This document shows positions 12,401-27,400 of a stretch of 64,000 bases of DNA, piece after piece. The notes beneath the pieces were generated by a model. It did no database searches. It was not told the DNA's origin and was given only the letters and a program-made list of their open reading frames with translations. Within the stretch, counting starts at the first letter, position 1. Each line of letters starts with the position of its first letter. The DNA lies in the NCBI GenBank assembly GCA_037951105.1, contig JBAMJV010000894.1, positions 24,636 to 88,635 on the forward strand, written 5' to 3'. The translations under genes were made by a program, and so were the position numbers. Origin of the DNA: Echinarachnius parma. Its lineage: Eukaryota > Echinodermata > Echinoidea > Clypeasteroida > Echinarachniidae.

Positions 12401-15400
12401 TTTTTACACAGTTGAAATGATTCCCAGAAAATTGTAGAAGTAAATTCTCATGTAAATATCTCAATAACAAAGTGAAAATTTGAATAACCAAAGCTGGTTT
12501 TGTATGTCTATAAATAAACATTAAGGGTCTTTGTGGCTCAATGGTCTAGCAATTCGTAGGTCTCGGGTTCGATTCCTGGCGAAGCCTATTTTTAAAAACT
12601 CATTTTCAATCAATAAAATATGTATGTATTACGAGGAAAAACAACTAGGCATAAAAGAACCACTAGAGATACAAGTGAGCTGGTCAATTCAGACTATATT
12701 TGAAAATGTGATTCTAACTCATATCAAAACATTTGCACCTTTTCAGAATTTCAGCATTTTCGAATCAAGGCTAATTTTATTTGAAAACGTACTTGCTTTT
12801 ATATCAAAGCTGCGAATATAAGCATGATTTGTCTTAAAAGTTAAAATGCTGATTATGGCCTAAATGAGAGTTGATAAACGCACCGTTAGCCTTACGCCTG
12901 CCGTCTGGCTACTGTAAACATGTACACGCATTACTCATGCCTCGCCCCTTTGTTGTGGAAGTGTGATCGCGTGGTGTTCTTCAGCCACTCCATTTCAAAC
13001 AGATCATTAACATTTCAACGTGAGAAAAGGCCCGTCTATTCAGCTCTAGTCCAGACTCCAGCTCTGGGTGGCAATGTAATTACAATATTGTTAATAAGCC
13101 AGCGTACATGTATGAATTTGAACGAGAACTGAAATGAACAGTACATGGCACATACATCAGTGATAGTGATACACAGACATGGGGAAACCTAATAATATGT
13201 TTTGTTTGTAAGATTTATGACTAGATGTGTACCAGGTATACAGGGTAATATAATTTATATATTTTCATCTGTACAAATTGCCAGAACCATATCGCTTCAA
13301 AATTAGATTTAACTGACTGTACTGACTGTACATATATACATGATTCTTCTGCTGTTATTTGATTTACAAAATTGAATTACATAAAAAAAGAGGTTGTATG
13401 AGAATTAAGAAATATATGTGTACAACATCAAATAGATGCTCCAGACATGCATTCCGCAAATGTATATGTGTAATTTAGTTACTTGCACTCAGTAGGTAGT
13501 GCTCAACAATAGCACTAGCCCACTAGCCCGGAACCACCAAAGTTGAGCTCTGCAAGTCTCCAACAGTTTTTTAATGCCACATTAAAAAGGTTACTTTCAA
13601 GCAGTGCTGTTCAGTGTAGGTACAAAATACCTTAATTCTTATCAATTCAGAGGTACACTGTTTGTGTATGTCAGCTGAAAAAGATTAAAAGCTCATATAA
13701 TCTAAATAATAGCTTGAAATAAGCACTGGCCTGGTCCATTAGAAATAAGTTTCAAGCCGCCACAATTTTTAAAATCCAAATTTGCAACAGGCAAACAAAA
13801 AAACAAAAAAACAAAAATGCTATTCTTTTTTTTGGATGTATCAAATTCAGGTTTCAGGCCTCTAAAATGGGGACAAATCTTTATTTCACTTGCCCGATCG
13901 GGCTACACACAAAAAAGTTAATTTCTCGCATTGCTGTGCTTCGAGTTCTGAGAATGACGCCTTGCCAGTTGCCACCTGGTGGCTGTATGTTCAGTACAAG
14001 TACAATGTGTATATGTATCGCCTCATACATTCAGAACCAGTACCAGTACATTGGATTCAAAAGGAGGCTTATGTGTGTAATCCCTGCCAGTATGAGACCT
14101 GAAGGACGCTCACTTCCTTTTGGTCCTGCTGCCTTTCTTTATTTGTGTCCTTTTGTCTGGTGGAATAAAGGCAATTATTGGAAATCAATCATCTCCTTTT
14201 CTGGGTTGAAGTGCTCTCATTTTTGTCCTGCCTCTTTATGCCGCCAGTAAAACTAAAGTGGATAAAAAAGCAATAAGTGTTGCAAAATACAAAATAAATG
14301 AATATTATTTGGGGGAGGAGTGGGAGGGGGATAGGGAGAGATCGTTATTAAACATAATTCAGGTTTAGATTGTTAGAATGTACGTACATTGGGCTATCTA
14401 TATTTTAGTTTAATAAGGTTGTTCCATTTATTGATCATTTCTTTATCATCAACACTTTACATTTATCCCATCTTGATTACATTCATCTGAATACAAAGAG
14501 ATGACCTGTTTATACAGGTCTAAAATTAACAGCATCTAGGTGTCGTACCAGAATATAATGGAACTTTATAGTTCCAGGGGGCGGAGCCCCCAAAAGCTTA
14601 TACAATTCAAAGCCCCCAAAATGTTTATATTGGTTCAAAACAAAGTACAGCCACTTTAAAACCCCAAAACACAATTTAATATGTCTCCCTTTACACAAAG
14701 TTTAAGAAATCAGGAGTCAAATATTATTTGCTGACGTGCATGGTTAAAATTCTGGTTGAACCCATTCAACATGTACTCGGCATAGTGCGTCAACACAATC
14801 AAATGTACATGAGTGATTTTATGCAATGCATGATTATCAGTTTGTAAAAAAAGGGGAAAATTCAGTTTCCCTGACTTCACGTCATGAGACGTTATTGTGC
14901 TACACCGACTACATAATGCAATCACATGGATTAAATTCAATTAGTGCTGCTGCATTAACGTTGGTACTAATGGGAGAGATGCTGCCACATGCCTTGTCTC
15001 AATCCTACATGCACTTGTACTTGTGCTCAGCGAACAGGTCAAGAAACTAGCCTTGGGCATTGTGCAACGTTTTAAGAGCACAGAGCCTTCACTGGTAGGA
15101 AAGCGAAATGAAAATACGGTCCATGTTTTCACTAAAAGCCTGTCATCACAACACATCTGTAGGTTCTTTGTGTCAAATCAATTTGATACAGCTTCTCTTG
15201 TCCGTTTTAATGCAGCAATACCTTCATTGATGACATAATTACCTTCCTAAAACTACATGTACTAGCCTTAATTAAGTACATGATTGCTGTGAACTTCTCA
15301 GAACAGTGAAGATTTTTTAAGTCTTAGAAAGTGTACTAAGTCATGATGAAGGTTGCTTCTAACAGTTCAAGTTCAGCTTTGGGAAAGCAAGTTCTCTCCC

Positions 15401-18400
15401 CCCCCCCCCCCTCCCCCCCCCCCTCCCCCCCCCCCCCCCCCCACAACAACCTGGAATTAATCTTTACAAGGATAACTGTAATGATTGAACTGATAGGATC
15501 CCAGGGGCAGAGGAACTCTTCATAAATCAATGTGGATGCCATCTTGCGGATGCCTTGCGCATGGTGCGTAATACACACTGAATAAGTGTTAAATGCCGTT
15601 CGCACAAAACTAGGACGGTGTAGCATCCCCATGCGTGGCAATCTTACAAGTGATGATTGAAGGTAGTCATTATCGAGTGTAAATCCTAACAAATTCAATC
15701 AATTTATTTTTGTCTCCAATTTCTGTCAATCACCCAGTATATATATCAACCAATCCTTTGCTGTCAATTTGTCACCTTTTAGCTCAGCTAGTTATCTCCG
15801 CATGATGAATCATGCTCTGGTTCTTATGCAACGTCCAGCCTGATGGATATAGGCTAACTTCCAGACTGAAGGGCAATTTTCCTCTTCAATGAAACTATAT
15901 CAATCGATTGCTTCCAATTGAGTCTTTGATAAGAAATTTCTCAATGTTGGCGATCTTGGGGAGATGTCTGCCAACTTGGAATATAAACTCACATAGTATC
16001 TTTTGAACTGTATACCAAGGACCTAAGCCTAAGGACTAAGGTAAAAAGGGAGAAATGGTTTCAGTTGATACATTTACCTTCTTTATGCGATAAAAAAAAC
16101 AAAAAAACACAAACAAATCAAATAATCCCTTTGGCAGCTTATACAAGAAGCTATATGAGATGGAAGTGTTGTGTGCCATAAGGAGTTGTGATACAATTCC
16201 TTTCTTATTTACAACTAAATCTGGTGTGAATTGTGCAAATAATAAATATAAAATATCAGCCTAGTATTGAGGCTATATGATGTCTAGCAAACAAAACCTC
16301 CACCCTAACAATCCCTAATGAACGAGTCAGATCCAACAGGCTCGTTCCAGCCAGGGCACACCCATCCAGCAGTGATGACCTACTGTTATCATTTCATTTG
16401 TCCCATGATATACAATATATATAAGCAGATCATTGAGATAATAAATATCCTGCGACCCCCCTCATAGTCTAACTTGTCAGACCCTGTTATTTATGCTGTA
16501 AGTAAAGACAAGGGTTAAGGGAGGATGTCATATTATATTAGAGAAATTCTTTTGAATATAAAAAAAAGAGTGGTGTCAAGATATTATTTTAGGCCTATAT
16601 TCACTGATTTGATATGATTTATTAGATGTGCAATGTTAATGAACGTAGACAAAATTTCTTAACCCAACAAAATATGTGCCTTTCTGTACGAAGTGGTTAC
16701 AAAGTGAACATTCAGTCAAATAACCAAATATATCTTGCTAGAGTTTGTACTTAAAGGGTATCACCACCCAAAAATAATATTCTTATTATAGAAAGGTAAC
16801 ATCTTTAGTATTCCATTCCTTCAACAAGTTCACAAAAATATGTTTTCAGAAAAAATATATAATTGGAAAACGCATCACCATCTCAACCATGCGTTCATGC
16901 GGTCTGAATTGCGAAGACTATTATGTGTGCAGAGCCAGAGCGCTCTGTGCAGAGCGAATGAATCATCCGGGATTCTATTGACGTACGCGTGAATAGCATT
17001 GGCGCACTCGCAAATGCTTGGCCTGTATGGAACCAGGAAATAGCAGTGGTTCCGTAAGTAGTGGAAATTAATTGCTTTGTTTATGAATTACACAACCCTT
17101 TGCAAAATGTCGGGTATCTATTTGATATCACAAAACGGTACCAAAACATATACTAATGTGTTGTCCTTTGCCTGGTGGTCCCCTTTAAGTACTTTTTTCA
17201 AGAAAATTTCTTGCACAAATCAAGCGTTCACATTGGTGGCATTTGCAATGAACTTTCATAACATTTATATTTTTTGTTGATAAGGCAGTGTGACATTTAA
17301 ATGGATTCAAAAATAAAATCACCTGTCATTACACAAATCTGCCACTTGCTCTTTAGTGCAAAGACTGCAGTTGCCATATATCTTTCTATTAGCCACAAAT
17401 TAATACTTCCTGATACTAACATGAACGTAATGTTGTTGTTAATTTTTGGAAATGTGCTATTAAGAAATTCAGATCTGTAGTGCGATTTAACGAAATTGGC
17501 CGTGGAAGGAAAAACAAACCCTTTCAAAGTTTCAAACAAACATCTGATTTTTTGTTATTTCTATGGCATTGAAATTGGAACAAACATTGTTTCATGTTCC
17601 AATTTTACTGCCGCCATTTGCGACATTCAGGTATTTATATAGTTGTTTGATTCCCAGAGGTTCATCTAACATTAAATCATGTGACATCAACAAAAATACA
17701 AGGATTGAGACTTGTGCAGATACTCGAGGACATTTATTGTTGCAATTTGCTTGGAAAATATCCTTTAGTGGATTGAAAGATTTACAGATACATGTATGTA
17801 CTATTTATGATATTCAAATGTTTTAAGTTGATTGCAGCTAAAATTAAAACATCCACTTGGACTATTTTAACCCACTTAGAAAAACGCCCAGGCTGGGGAT
17901 CATTTGAGAATACAGACTGTCTGACTAAGAAAATCAAATCACCTGAAAGGGAATCAAAGCCCCAAAATAATATTCTTATATACAATGAAAGGTAATAGTT
18001 TTAGTAGTCCATTCCACCAACAAGTTCAGAAAAATAGGTTTCCAGACAAATTACATGTATGTAATAGGAAAACCCATCACCTTAAGTATGTCTTCAAGGG
18101 TGTGCAATCTCCCGTAATTCTTTGTCTCCAAACGTACGCGTGTATAGAATTTGCACACTAACAGACATTTGCCGCATACGGAACCATGCTCGGCACTGTT
18201 GGATCCATAAGTGTCGGTGATTAATTGTATTATTTATGACAAATACACAACCCTTTGCAAAGTGTTGGATATCTATCTAATATCTACCAAACATTTAAGC
18301 CTGTGTTGTTCTTTGCGAATTGCGTGGTGGTCTCCTTTAAGAATAAGAGAAGTGTTTTCAACAGTATTTTGTTGCACAATTAACCCATTTCTCTGGGCCA

Positions 18401-21400
18401 CTGGGACAGAGTTTCTCCTGTTTAATATGTGGTAAGGAGTTCAGCATTATTCACAAACTAGAATACATATAAAACACAGTTCTACAATGAAAGACACAGA
18501 CTGATCAGTTACAGGTGACTCATTCTCTCTACATGTGCAATGCCATGGTTGAAGGCTTGCTTGAAGCAAAGTCATATCTGGTTTGTCATTGTATACCCGC
18601 CTACATGTAAATATCCAAAACAAGGGTATTCATTGTGCTCTCTGCTTTTTATCTTGTTCCTCCAACTATAAAGTATCCTATCTACTTTTGTGTTTTTTTC
18701 TCTGTCATCATTTTATTATCAGTGTATATATTTTGTTGTAATTGTATTTCAGACAAAAATTAGCTCTCAACTGTATGCACTTTGTCTCTCTAGTTTCAGG
18801 CGTAAAATCAAAATATATTTTGTTTTAAATGGAGTTGATTTGGTTTATTGTCAGTGTTTTGTTGTCAGTTATCATTGTAGGTATTTAACCTTTTTTTTTG
18901 TTTACTCCCACTCATTCACACAAACAAACAAATTGAAGATATGATGCAACAAACACACTCATATGAATGTAAACAACTAGTACAAAAGACATTGTTGGTC
19001 ATGACTATTCCCCAAAGTTGGGAGGATACCCACTTCTGACTATTAGTGTTGTCATTTCAAATTCCTTTATACTTCATTTCATTAACCATTTCATTTCATA
19101 GGTGTCCCCTCTGAAGGCAGAAACAAACACAAATATACAGTTCATCGTGTACTTCATGTAGATCAGTTAGCGTGTTACATATTCATGTTTATGTATAATT
19201 AAAAGTACAAAAAAAGGTTCTAAAAGAGTTCTTTAAAAGATAATAATTATTACTACAGTAATACACATACAATAAGTCAATATGTAGCTGAAGAACAAAT
19301 GTACTGTATGATTTGATGTATGGCCCCCGATAACACATTTCCTTTGCAATATAAGAGCTCTTTATTCTACTGTTCCTATTCATTCAGCACTTAAATCTTC
19401 CACTTACAGTAATTTCCTGGTGGGCTTTTGATAATAAATTGTGTTTCAGTAGATCCTTTAATCTTCCTATCAAAAGCTTGAAACGCTTTTGGAGGGGAAA
19501 GCTGACAGTCGCATTTCATCGTTTGAAGATTGATGAGAGTTGGAAGCCAAAGTGCTGCTCTTTCTTTTCCTCCTTCCTCCGCAAAGTACATGTAACAAAG
19601 GCCTTTTCATTTGACTCATTCCTGCCACAACTGTTAATAGCTAGCCATCGGCAGCAGTGGTGAAAGCGGTAGCGTAGCATGCTGCTAATGTAGGGCTCTC
19701 GTTGACCTCAGTTTCCATGCCCTGAATGTGTCGATCATATTAATGTGCTGAAAGCTGTCATTTTAGCTTTGGGATGGAGAGTCATTTACACACAGGTGAT
19801 GTTATTGTGCCGCTAACTTTGGTGAGTTAGTAATCGAAAGTGGATGAACAAAAAATTGGTGTGATGTTTTGGCAAATTGTGATTTATGACTACGTTTACA
19901 TGGGGACTGGAGTGTTGGCCTGAAGCAAATTTGTGATTGTAGCAAATTGTGATTAATATCCATGGACTTGAACATGTGTGTCTTGGAAAACAGGCATGGT
20001 GTTGTTGTTGTTGTTGTTCAATTGATTCTTGCAAATTTCTTTTAGCGATATAAATGGATTTATCTTTTGTGATATTATAACATCGTAGATGGGAGGATGC
20101 TGAGCTGTTATCTGTCCTGTACATCATCTGGTACATCAACTTTTGATTGTGGAGAAATGACTGCACTATACTGCATTTTTTTTCACTGCATACATTTGGG
20201 AAGATATGCTGAGAGCCTGAGATTACTTTGTGTTTTTGTCTAGTCATTTGTTTTCAGGAAATTGAACTTACAAATGAGCTTTGATGTAGTTTTCCATTTA
20301 AAAATGAACAAGCAGATGAACCTGTAGTCCATGAAAAGGTGTACCCAAACTTCCCTAATTGTGACGTCTTTAGAAGAGGAAGAGGTTATCTTGGGTCTAA
20401 CGTCATGATCCGACAACCAGTCAGCTGGGCCCATATTCAATGCTATTTACTGTATTATAATGTATTTCAAATGATATGTGTTTAATTCTTAGCCAAGTCA
20501 TCCAAACTAGACTTAGAATGAAACTAAGCAAGCTGACATAAATATGTGAATACATGTGATGTATGATACTCATATTTCAGTGTGTTGTGCTGTCTGCACA
20601 CCAATCACTCAAGATAGCCTTTGTGCTTGGCCTGCAATGTGCCCAGGGTATCATGTTTACACCCCGGTGACATGACCATTGACATGGAAGTCTGATTTCA
20701 AGCCCCTGTCAGAAATTATATGTGTACTCAAACTTGTAAACAAGCATCATGAACTATTATTAAGCAATTCTGAATTATGTTTCAAAGGCTTGTAGTTATT
20801 GTCCACATTTTGTTGACAGGTATCGATATAAAGGAAGCCAGTGGATTTGTAAGCTATATTTTGTTAGTGTTTCTTCAATTACCCATGCTGTTTGCGGTTC
20901 ATGTTGATACAATTTCTTATAACACAAATTCATAATTTATTTCTCTCTCATGAAAACAGGATATTTTTGCATCAGTAAAAGCACCCTTTACCGGAAGGCC
21001 AGAAGGATACATTTATATATTCTGTGTATAACAAATTATATGAATGTAAACTTTGGGTACTTATTACATCTATATTATATTAAGAAAATGGTTGGTATTA
21101 ATTTTAGTATTTCAATAAGCCAATCTGCAAAGCTTGTTCAAAGTTGAATAGATTTCTAAATATACATGTAAAGCTGTCCCTCTATGATGTGTAATTACAT
21201 GTAAGTAGCAGTGCTAAATGTAGATGCTGCAATAAATGTACTGTCTGAGACAATCTCTGAGAATAAAGCTTATTTAATAATAATTTGAAGTTACACACTA
21301 AATGCTAATTCATGTGGCATTTTCAACAAAAATCATGACATTATTTTTTCTCAAATACAAGTTTTACATCACAAGTGCAAATGAATCCTAGACACAGTTA

Positions 21401-24400
21401 GCATACAAAGTTTACGGAAGTTGTATGTAGAAAGATGAAATTACACGGTGAATAGCCGCCAAGGTCTTGCTTTGTGTAGGAATTCAATGGCTCTGACGCC
21501 ATTTGAAATACCATTAATATATATGTTTCCATAACAATTTGTGTGTGTACTTAATACTCATTCCCTTTCTTGACAGGAGAGGTTCAGGTTTCCCTATATG
21601 CATTTCAGACTTTTCCAGTGAAAAAAGTACATGGGGAATGGGGGCAATTTAGCCCCTGTAATGTCTAAATAGCCCCTGTACACCATAAAAGAGCTCCAAT
21701 TATAGTCACTAATTTACAAGGAATGCAAAGCAAACTTCAGAGGGCTATTGTGATAGAGACAGGGTGGGAAATTACCTCCCCAATCAAAACAAATATAAAA
21801 TTGTATTTTCCCCTGTTGTACTTCATGAAAACATACTGAGATATGTATAAGCAGTTTACCTTCTGATTGATTTTGTTAAACATAGTTGAAACAAATTGTG
21901 TATGTATAGAGGAACAGAATTATCTAACAATCATATTTGTGCAAGTTTGATTTGATAATTGAGAGTGATTAGGTGCCTCCGTACTCCCTCCCCTTCCTAG
22001 TCCGCCACCATAACACTTTGATTCCTCTCAGATCGAACCTTGTCACGAAGGGCAAACTCTACTGTGAATTAAACATGTTTGTGCATATTTAGCGCATGTA
22101 GATTGAGTTACACCAATTTGGGGAAATTGGAGAATGCCTTTGACGCATGCAGTCAGTCAATTTTCTACAGCTCTGCGCTGATTAAAGATATCATTTTCTC
22201 TCCCAGTCCCAAGTCAAATGTCTAGCACTGAGCAAGTCACACTCGGTCTTAGAACCAGTAGTGAACCGATGATCAAATTTCAGGTGAAGGCACGAACATG
22301 AGTTCAACTGTCAATGTTATTCCATTTTCCCTTTTCCTTACTCTCTGTCGACTTTGGTATGTGTGAGCTGAACTAAACCGAACTGTCTGTGATTTTCTAT
22401 TAGTTTTCTCTAAGCCATCTCTTCTGTCTGTTTGTATCGAGTCGATGTTATTCTATATTTCTATTTTCCCCTTTTCTCACTCTCTGTTGCCTTTGGTATG
22501 AGCTTTTGAGCTGAGCTGAACTGTCAGAGATTTTCTATTAAACCTCCTTTCTCCTGTCTTCTTGTATCATCTGCAGGGTGGTGCCGACCTGAACCTGAAT
22601 GAACTCCGTGACATCGCGTCTCGTCAGCAGCAACAGATCGAGATGCAGCAGCAGATGCTGGTCGCTAAGCAACAGCGGCTCAAGTTCCTCAAGCAACAGG
22701 AGGCCAAGCACCAGGTGAGAGCAGTATGTATGTGCTGAGGTCAAAGGTCAATGGCATATTACATGTGTGAGATGACACCTTGACTCTGTCACTGTCTGTC
22801 ACGGTGAAAATCACTTCGTGGAGGCATGTATCTCTCTCTGGCATCAACATTTCATGCAACAGTTTGGAAATAGGATTGGGAATAGAAATAGAAATATGAG
22901 GACTAAGAAAAACCCCTGTTATCATTCAAAAGAGCCGTTAACTCAAGAGAGTGCTCTCTAAAAACTTAGTGGTTATGTTTATGGATATTTCAGCCGTTTC
23001 TGAACCGATTTTGATAAAATGAAGTTCATTCTGTCATTAAAATTGTATGCTCTTTCAACTTTGACACTCAGTTTTTCATTATCTCACAAAAAATTATTTT
23101 GTGTAGCACTATCCCTTTAACTCTAAGTTGGACTTAAAAATGATTGAAAGTCAAATTAGTTTCTTTGATTTTGTTAATTTTTATAAAAGTTCTTTAAAAA
23201 GGCATAAAATGTTGATTCAAATTATTAATATTTTCCATTATCAAGGAGATTTCATGACCAAAAATGAAAATGATGTAACATTTATGAAAAGTCTAGAATA
23301 CTTGGATTTTTGCTTTTGAATATATTTCATTTCAAGGCTACCAATGGCTTTCCATAATTTTGAAGTCTAACTTAGAGTTAAGTTCAACTTAGGGTCTTTG
23401 TGATACACCCCCCAGGAGAGATGTCACATGCTATTTGATTGTGCACGATACACAATCTTTCTTTCCAAGCTATCTACATGTAGGCTTCGCAATGCTATTG
23501 AATTTCCTGAAGGAATACTCTACATTTTTTGTTATCAGTCCATATGCATTTCAAGAATTCACAGAACGCTCGGAACTCCTAACCATTCGATCAATGGAGT
23601 GTGCTGTAAATCCCCCAAGTGCTTGAGTTGCTTCCAAGATAATCCTTTAATGACACCCAAGGATGATTGCACTGGGTAAGGTTTCCTTTAAATAACATAT
23701 ATCCATGGACTGATCGATGGAGAGAAGCAGAAATAAACAGTAAAACAGTAGCAGATAGGGATGAACGATGGATATATGCGCATCTTGAAGTCTTATACTC
23801 GTAAAAGTGATATTGCCAGATCAAGAATTGTTCAATTTATTCAAGCGCATAGCCATATGACACAGTTTTATGGTGTACGTACATGTAGATATAGGTTACG
23901 GGAATACAAATAAGTTAAATTTTCATTAAAATCAAAATTTTCATGTATATTTGTATCCTATGACATGTACATGTATAGTACATATGTACAAAGACTCACA
24001 GTAGAATGTGTTCCAAACTATGGTGCAGTGTTCTGTATCGGATGTGTGCTAAAAATATCCTGAAATATGAAACTAATTATAAACATGATTGCTACTGATT
24101 TGGTAATTGCTATTGGAACACGTTGCTTCATTAGCCACCACTTTGCCTAAATTCCCAGTATCCCATTGCAACTGGTGGAAGCTAGCCTATTTTCTTTCAT
24201 TTCATTATGCCGAGCGAAAGAATTTATCGTCACTCAATCTACTCATTGTTAAAGTGATCTTAACTCTCGGTATTAAAATAGAAGCTGTTGGAAATGATTA
24301 GGATATTTTTAAACGCGAATGGGAAAAAACAACTTGGAACCCCAGTTGGGAAGGCATGTGAGTCTAATAAGTGAGTGAGCAACTTCATGCTGTGTTGACC

Positions 24401-27400
24401 TGCTAATTTGTAATTTCTGCAACCTCACTGTTGGCTTGCAAGTAATGAATGAATTCAGATGATGCCAATTTCAAACATTTTAATGTTGCAAATCTGCATT
24501 ATTCTCTCAGCACAAAAGGTATGCATGTAGGTTATTTTCCTTGTACATGCACTTAACGTACATGTATATTAATGGCATCTAGGAATTAGACAAATACCCT
24601 CTAAGTTGCAACTTACCACACTTGATTACCATGAGGCAAGTGAATGCAGACTTTCAGAAATGTAGTTTGCACTGCGCTTCTCCATGACCCTTGGGGTTCA
24701 GTGTAATTGTTCTATATATGTGTGCTTGGAGCTTTCACACTTCTCTTGTACCTTGTTGTTTGGCAGGAAAATTAAATGGGTTTTGATTGTTCAAATGTCT
24801 CCCTAAATATGGAGATATTTAAGATTGAATTTGAAAGCGTCTATATACGCTTTCCGACCGTAGTCAAGAATATCCGAGTTTGGATAGTCAATCGTCCACA
24901 GTATCCGAATTCGGATACTTCACTTGAACAATCAAGATGAATTAAATCAGACATTGATTTTCTCTGTTTTCCCTAGGTAAACATTATTCTTTTCTATGAA
25001 AATCTCCCATAACATTCTCAAGAATCTAACAATGAAATTGGTATCTATACATTATATCTCAAAATCTTACTCTTGGGAACAAATATAAAGTTAAAGGATC
25101 ACTTTTTAAAGTTTATTCCTAGCTGCCTATTTCATATGATGCGAGGAGGGTTAAATTGAACTCATGCACTGTTGATAGGTCAAGCCATTGTCTTTCATTG
25201 CACATTCTTTTCCCTCTGTTTTTATTAAAGTTATGTCTGTTTCCACCTCTCTCTAACATTTGTCTCTCTCCTTTTCTCCCTGTGTCCCTGGCAGCAAGTA
25301 GCGGTGGAAAATGAGCGTCTGCGTCGGTTGAGGGATAAGGTGGATGTACAGGAGATGAAGCTGCAGAAGCTCAGGATCATGCAGGGGCAGGCGGATACCG
25401 CCAAGATCAGCAACAGCAATCTATGTAAGTTCATTGTCCATGTATTACAGTGTCACAAAATATTGTGGTTGTCTGCAACTTGCACAGCACGTGAATGTTG
25501 TGTTGATAATTATATATGTCTATGTCTTGAGATGAAGCTACAGAAGCTTAGGATCATGCAGGGACAGGCGGATATCGCCAAGATCAGCAACAACAACAAT
25601 CTATGTAAGTTCATTGTCCTTCCATAAGCTTGTAATGGTGTAGTCACATATCACTGGATAGCGTAAACTGATGACCGAGGGATAGTATATTTGCGATATC
25701 AAATGATCTGGTGATGAAAGAAACTTCCATAGCTAATTCATGCACAAAGCATTCCGCCGGATAGAACAACGTACATCGCCCAATGAAACTATTCGCCAAA
25801 CAAGTAACCTGTAGGAACGGATTGATAATTCGTCAGGCATCCGTTAACGCTATCCGGTGATATGCGACAATCACAATGGCTTAATCCTCAACACCTCTCC
25901 ATAACAGTCTACGTAGGTTTGTTGATTGTGTACTACTCAAACTGTTCTAGTAGACATACATGTATAAGATTGCATGGATCTTACATCTGAAATTTGTGTT
26001 AAGCTCCAATTGTAATGCAGTTTCTTGCTTGTTTCATATTGTAAATGTATAACTTGATTATTTCATATGTTTGAGGGCTAAAAAGCTGTAATGAACCATA
26101 AATCCCTCTTATTACTATGTAGGGAGATATGATGCACATAATTGGAGTGTTTTTCTTAAGAATAAATGGTTTTAGCCGCAGTAAGGCCTCAACAGAAAAG
26201 AGGAGTGTTTCAGCCTGAATGCCAGACTAGTATGAATAATTACCTCGGTCATTATGCATGTTGGTTTATTGCCTGGATTCCGTGTTGATTCTGCATAATT
26301 CCTGCTATTGTGGCTGTGAATTCATTCATGCATGGGTTATAAAAGGGGTGCTCAATTGCAATGCACTATTAAGGTCATAGTGAAAATGGCAGGGATGCAT
26401 TCATTAGTATCATTATGCACCAATTACTGCACATACACTGACTGATTGTAATTACTTGCACATTCATTTGTGAAGGGTCATTGATTTACGTATCTGTCAT
26501 GAATATAAATTGTATCATGCTTTTGTCTTTAATGTTTGATTATTTAATTTCAAGCCTTCTTTGTCTTCACAAGCATATAATTGATCAATTAAAAACCTAT
26601 TGATTGCACAAAGCAGTTGAGTGAATTTATGAGTAATGACTGTACGTACTGTAATTTTGAACTACGTATATATGCAGGGCTTGACTATTGAACTTAACAT
26701 TTTTTTAAGGCTTGGGCGAGCAAAAATTTGACCTGGCTAGCAAAAATTAATGAAATTTATTTGGTGATGCTTCCGGGCAAATTATTAAGCTGACAATGAC
26801 ATTTATATAAGAATGACACATCTTTATTCTTTTATATTGAGCCTCATTCATATAAGCAAGTTTGGATCAATCAAAGAGTGAGGATTTTGTATTAGTACAT
26901 AATTTACTAAATGTAATTTTTAGGCCATTAACAGTTTGTATTGGGTCCTCAAAATATTGAAAGGAAATTATTTCACTACTGGACCGGTGGAATCTCTAGC
27001 AAAAAAGGTTATTGTGAAGCCATGAATAATATACAAGGTAATGTAATCTAAACTGAGTTGAATACAGCTGGGGGCCATGCGTTTTACAGCTTATTGTATG
27101 TGTTATTAAAATGGGTGTTACATAAACCTCGTCTTTTTTCTTTCATGATTGCTTCTTTGTAGAGTTCCTGTTTCTTGTTTTGTTTGTTAGTAGCCGAGCT
27201 GGAAACCTTGGGATTGATGTTCAAGGAGGATCATGAGTTGGCCAGCGCAGTGGCCAAGGTGGACCACCTGACACACCAACTGGAGAACGTCCGGAGGGGC
27301 AATGTGGGGGAACTCCCTCCAGTCCCAATATTCCTTTTTTTTCTTTAAATTTATTTTTGCTTTTTTCAATTTCTGGTCTTGTTTGCTTACTTATTAGCAG

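Larger units (their letters stand above)
9500..22576 (+). other. 13-kb ASPP intron
   Basis: No credible exon was found inside. Contents noted: a tRNA-like sequence at 12528-12590, GGCCCG/GCCCGATC-type repeat debris at 10225-10350 and 13725-13930, a GGGGGCGGAGCCCCC hairpin near 14577, a C-rich homopolymer (15398-15442), two copies of one TTAA MITE (16755-17184 and 17944-18336), and a short TTG repeat near 20000. The remainder is AT-rich and unremarkable. Short ORFs here show no domain or splice support. Confidence 0.6.

Noticed and set aside
13867..14250. 127-residue ORF
   Set aside because: It begins in CTTGCCCGATC repeat debris and shows no domain; it is likely chance.
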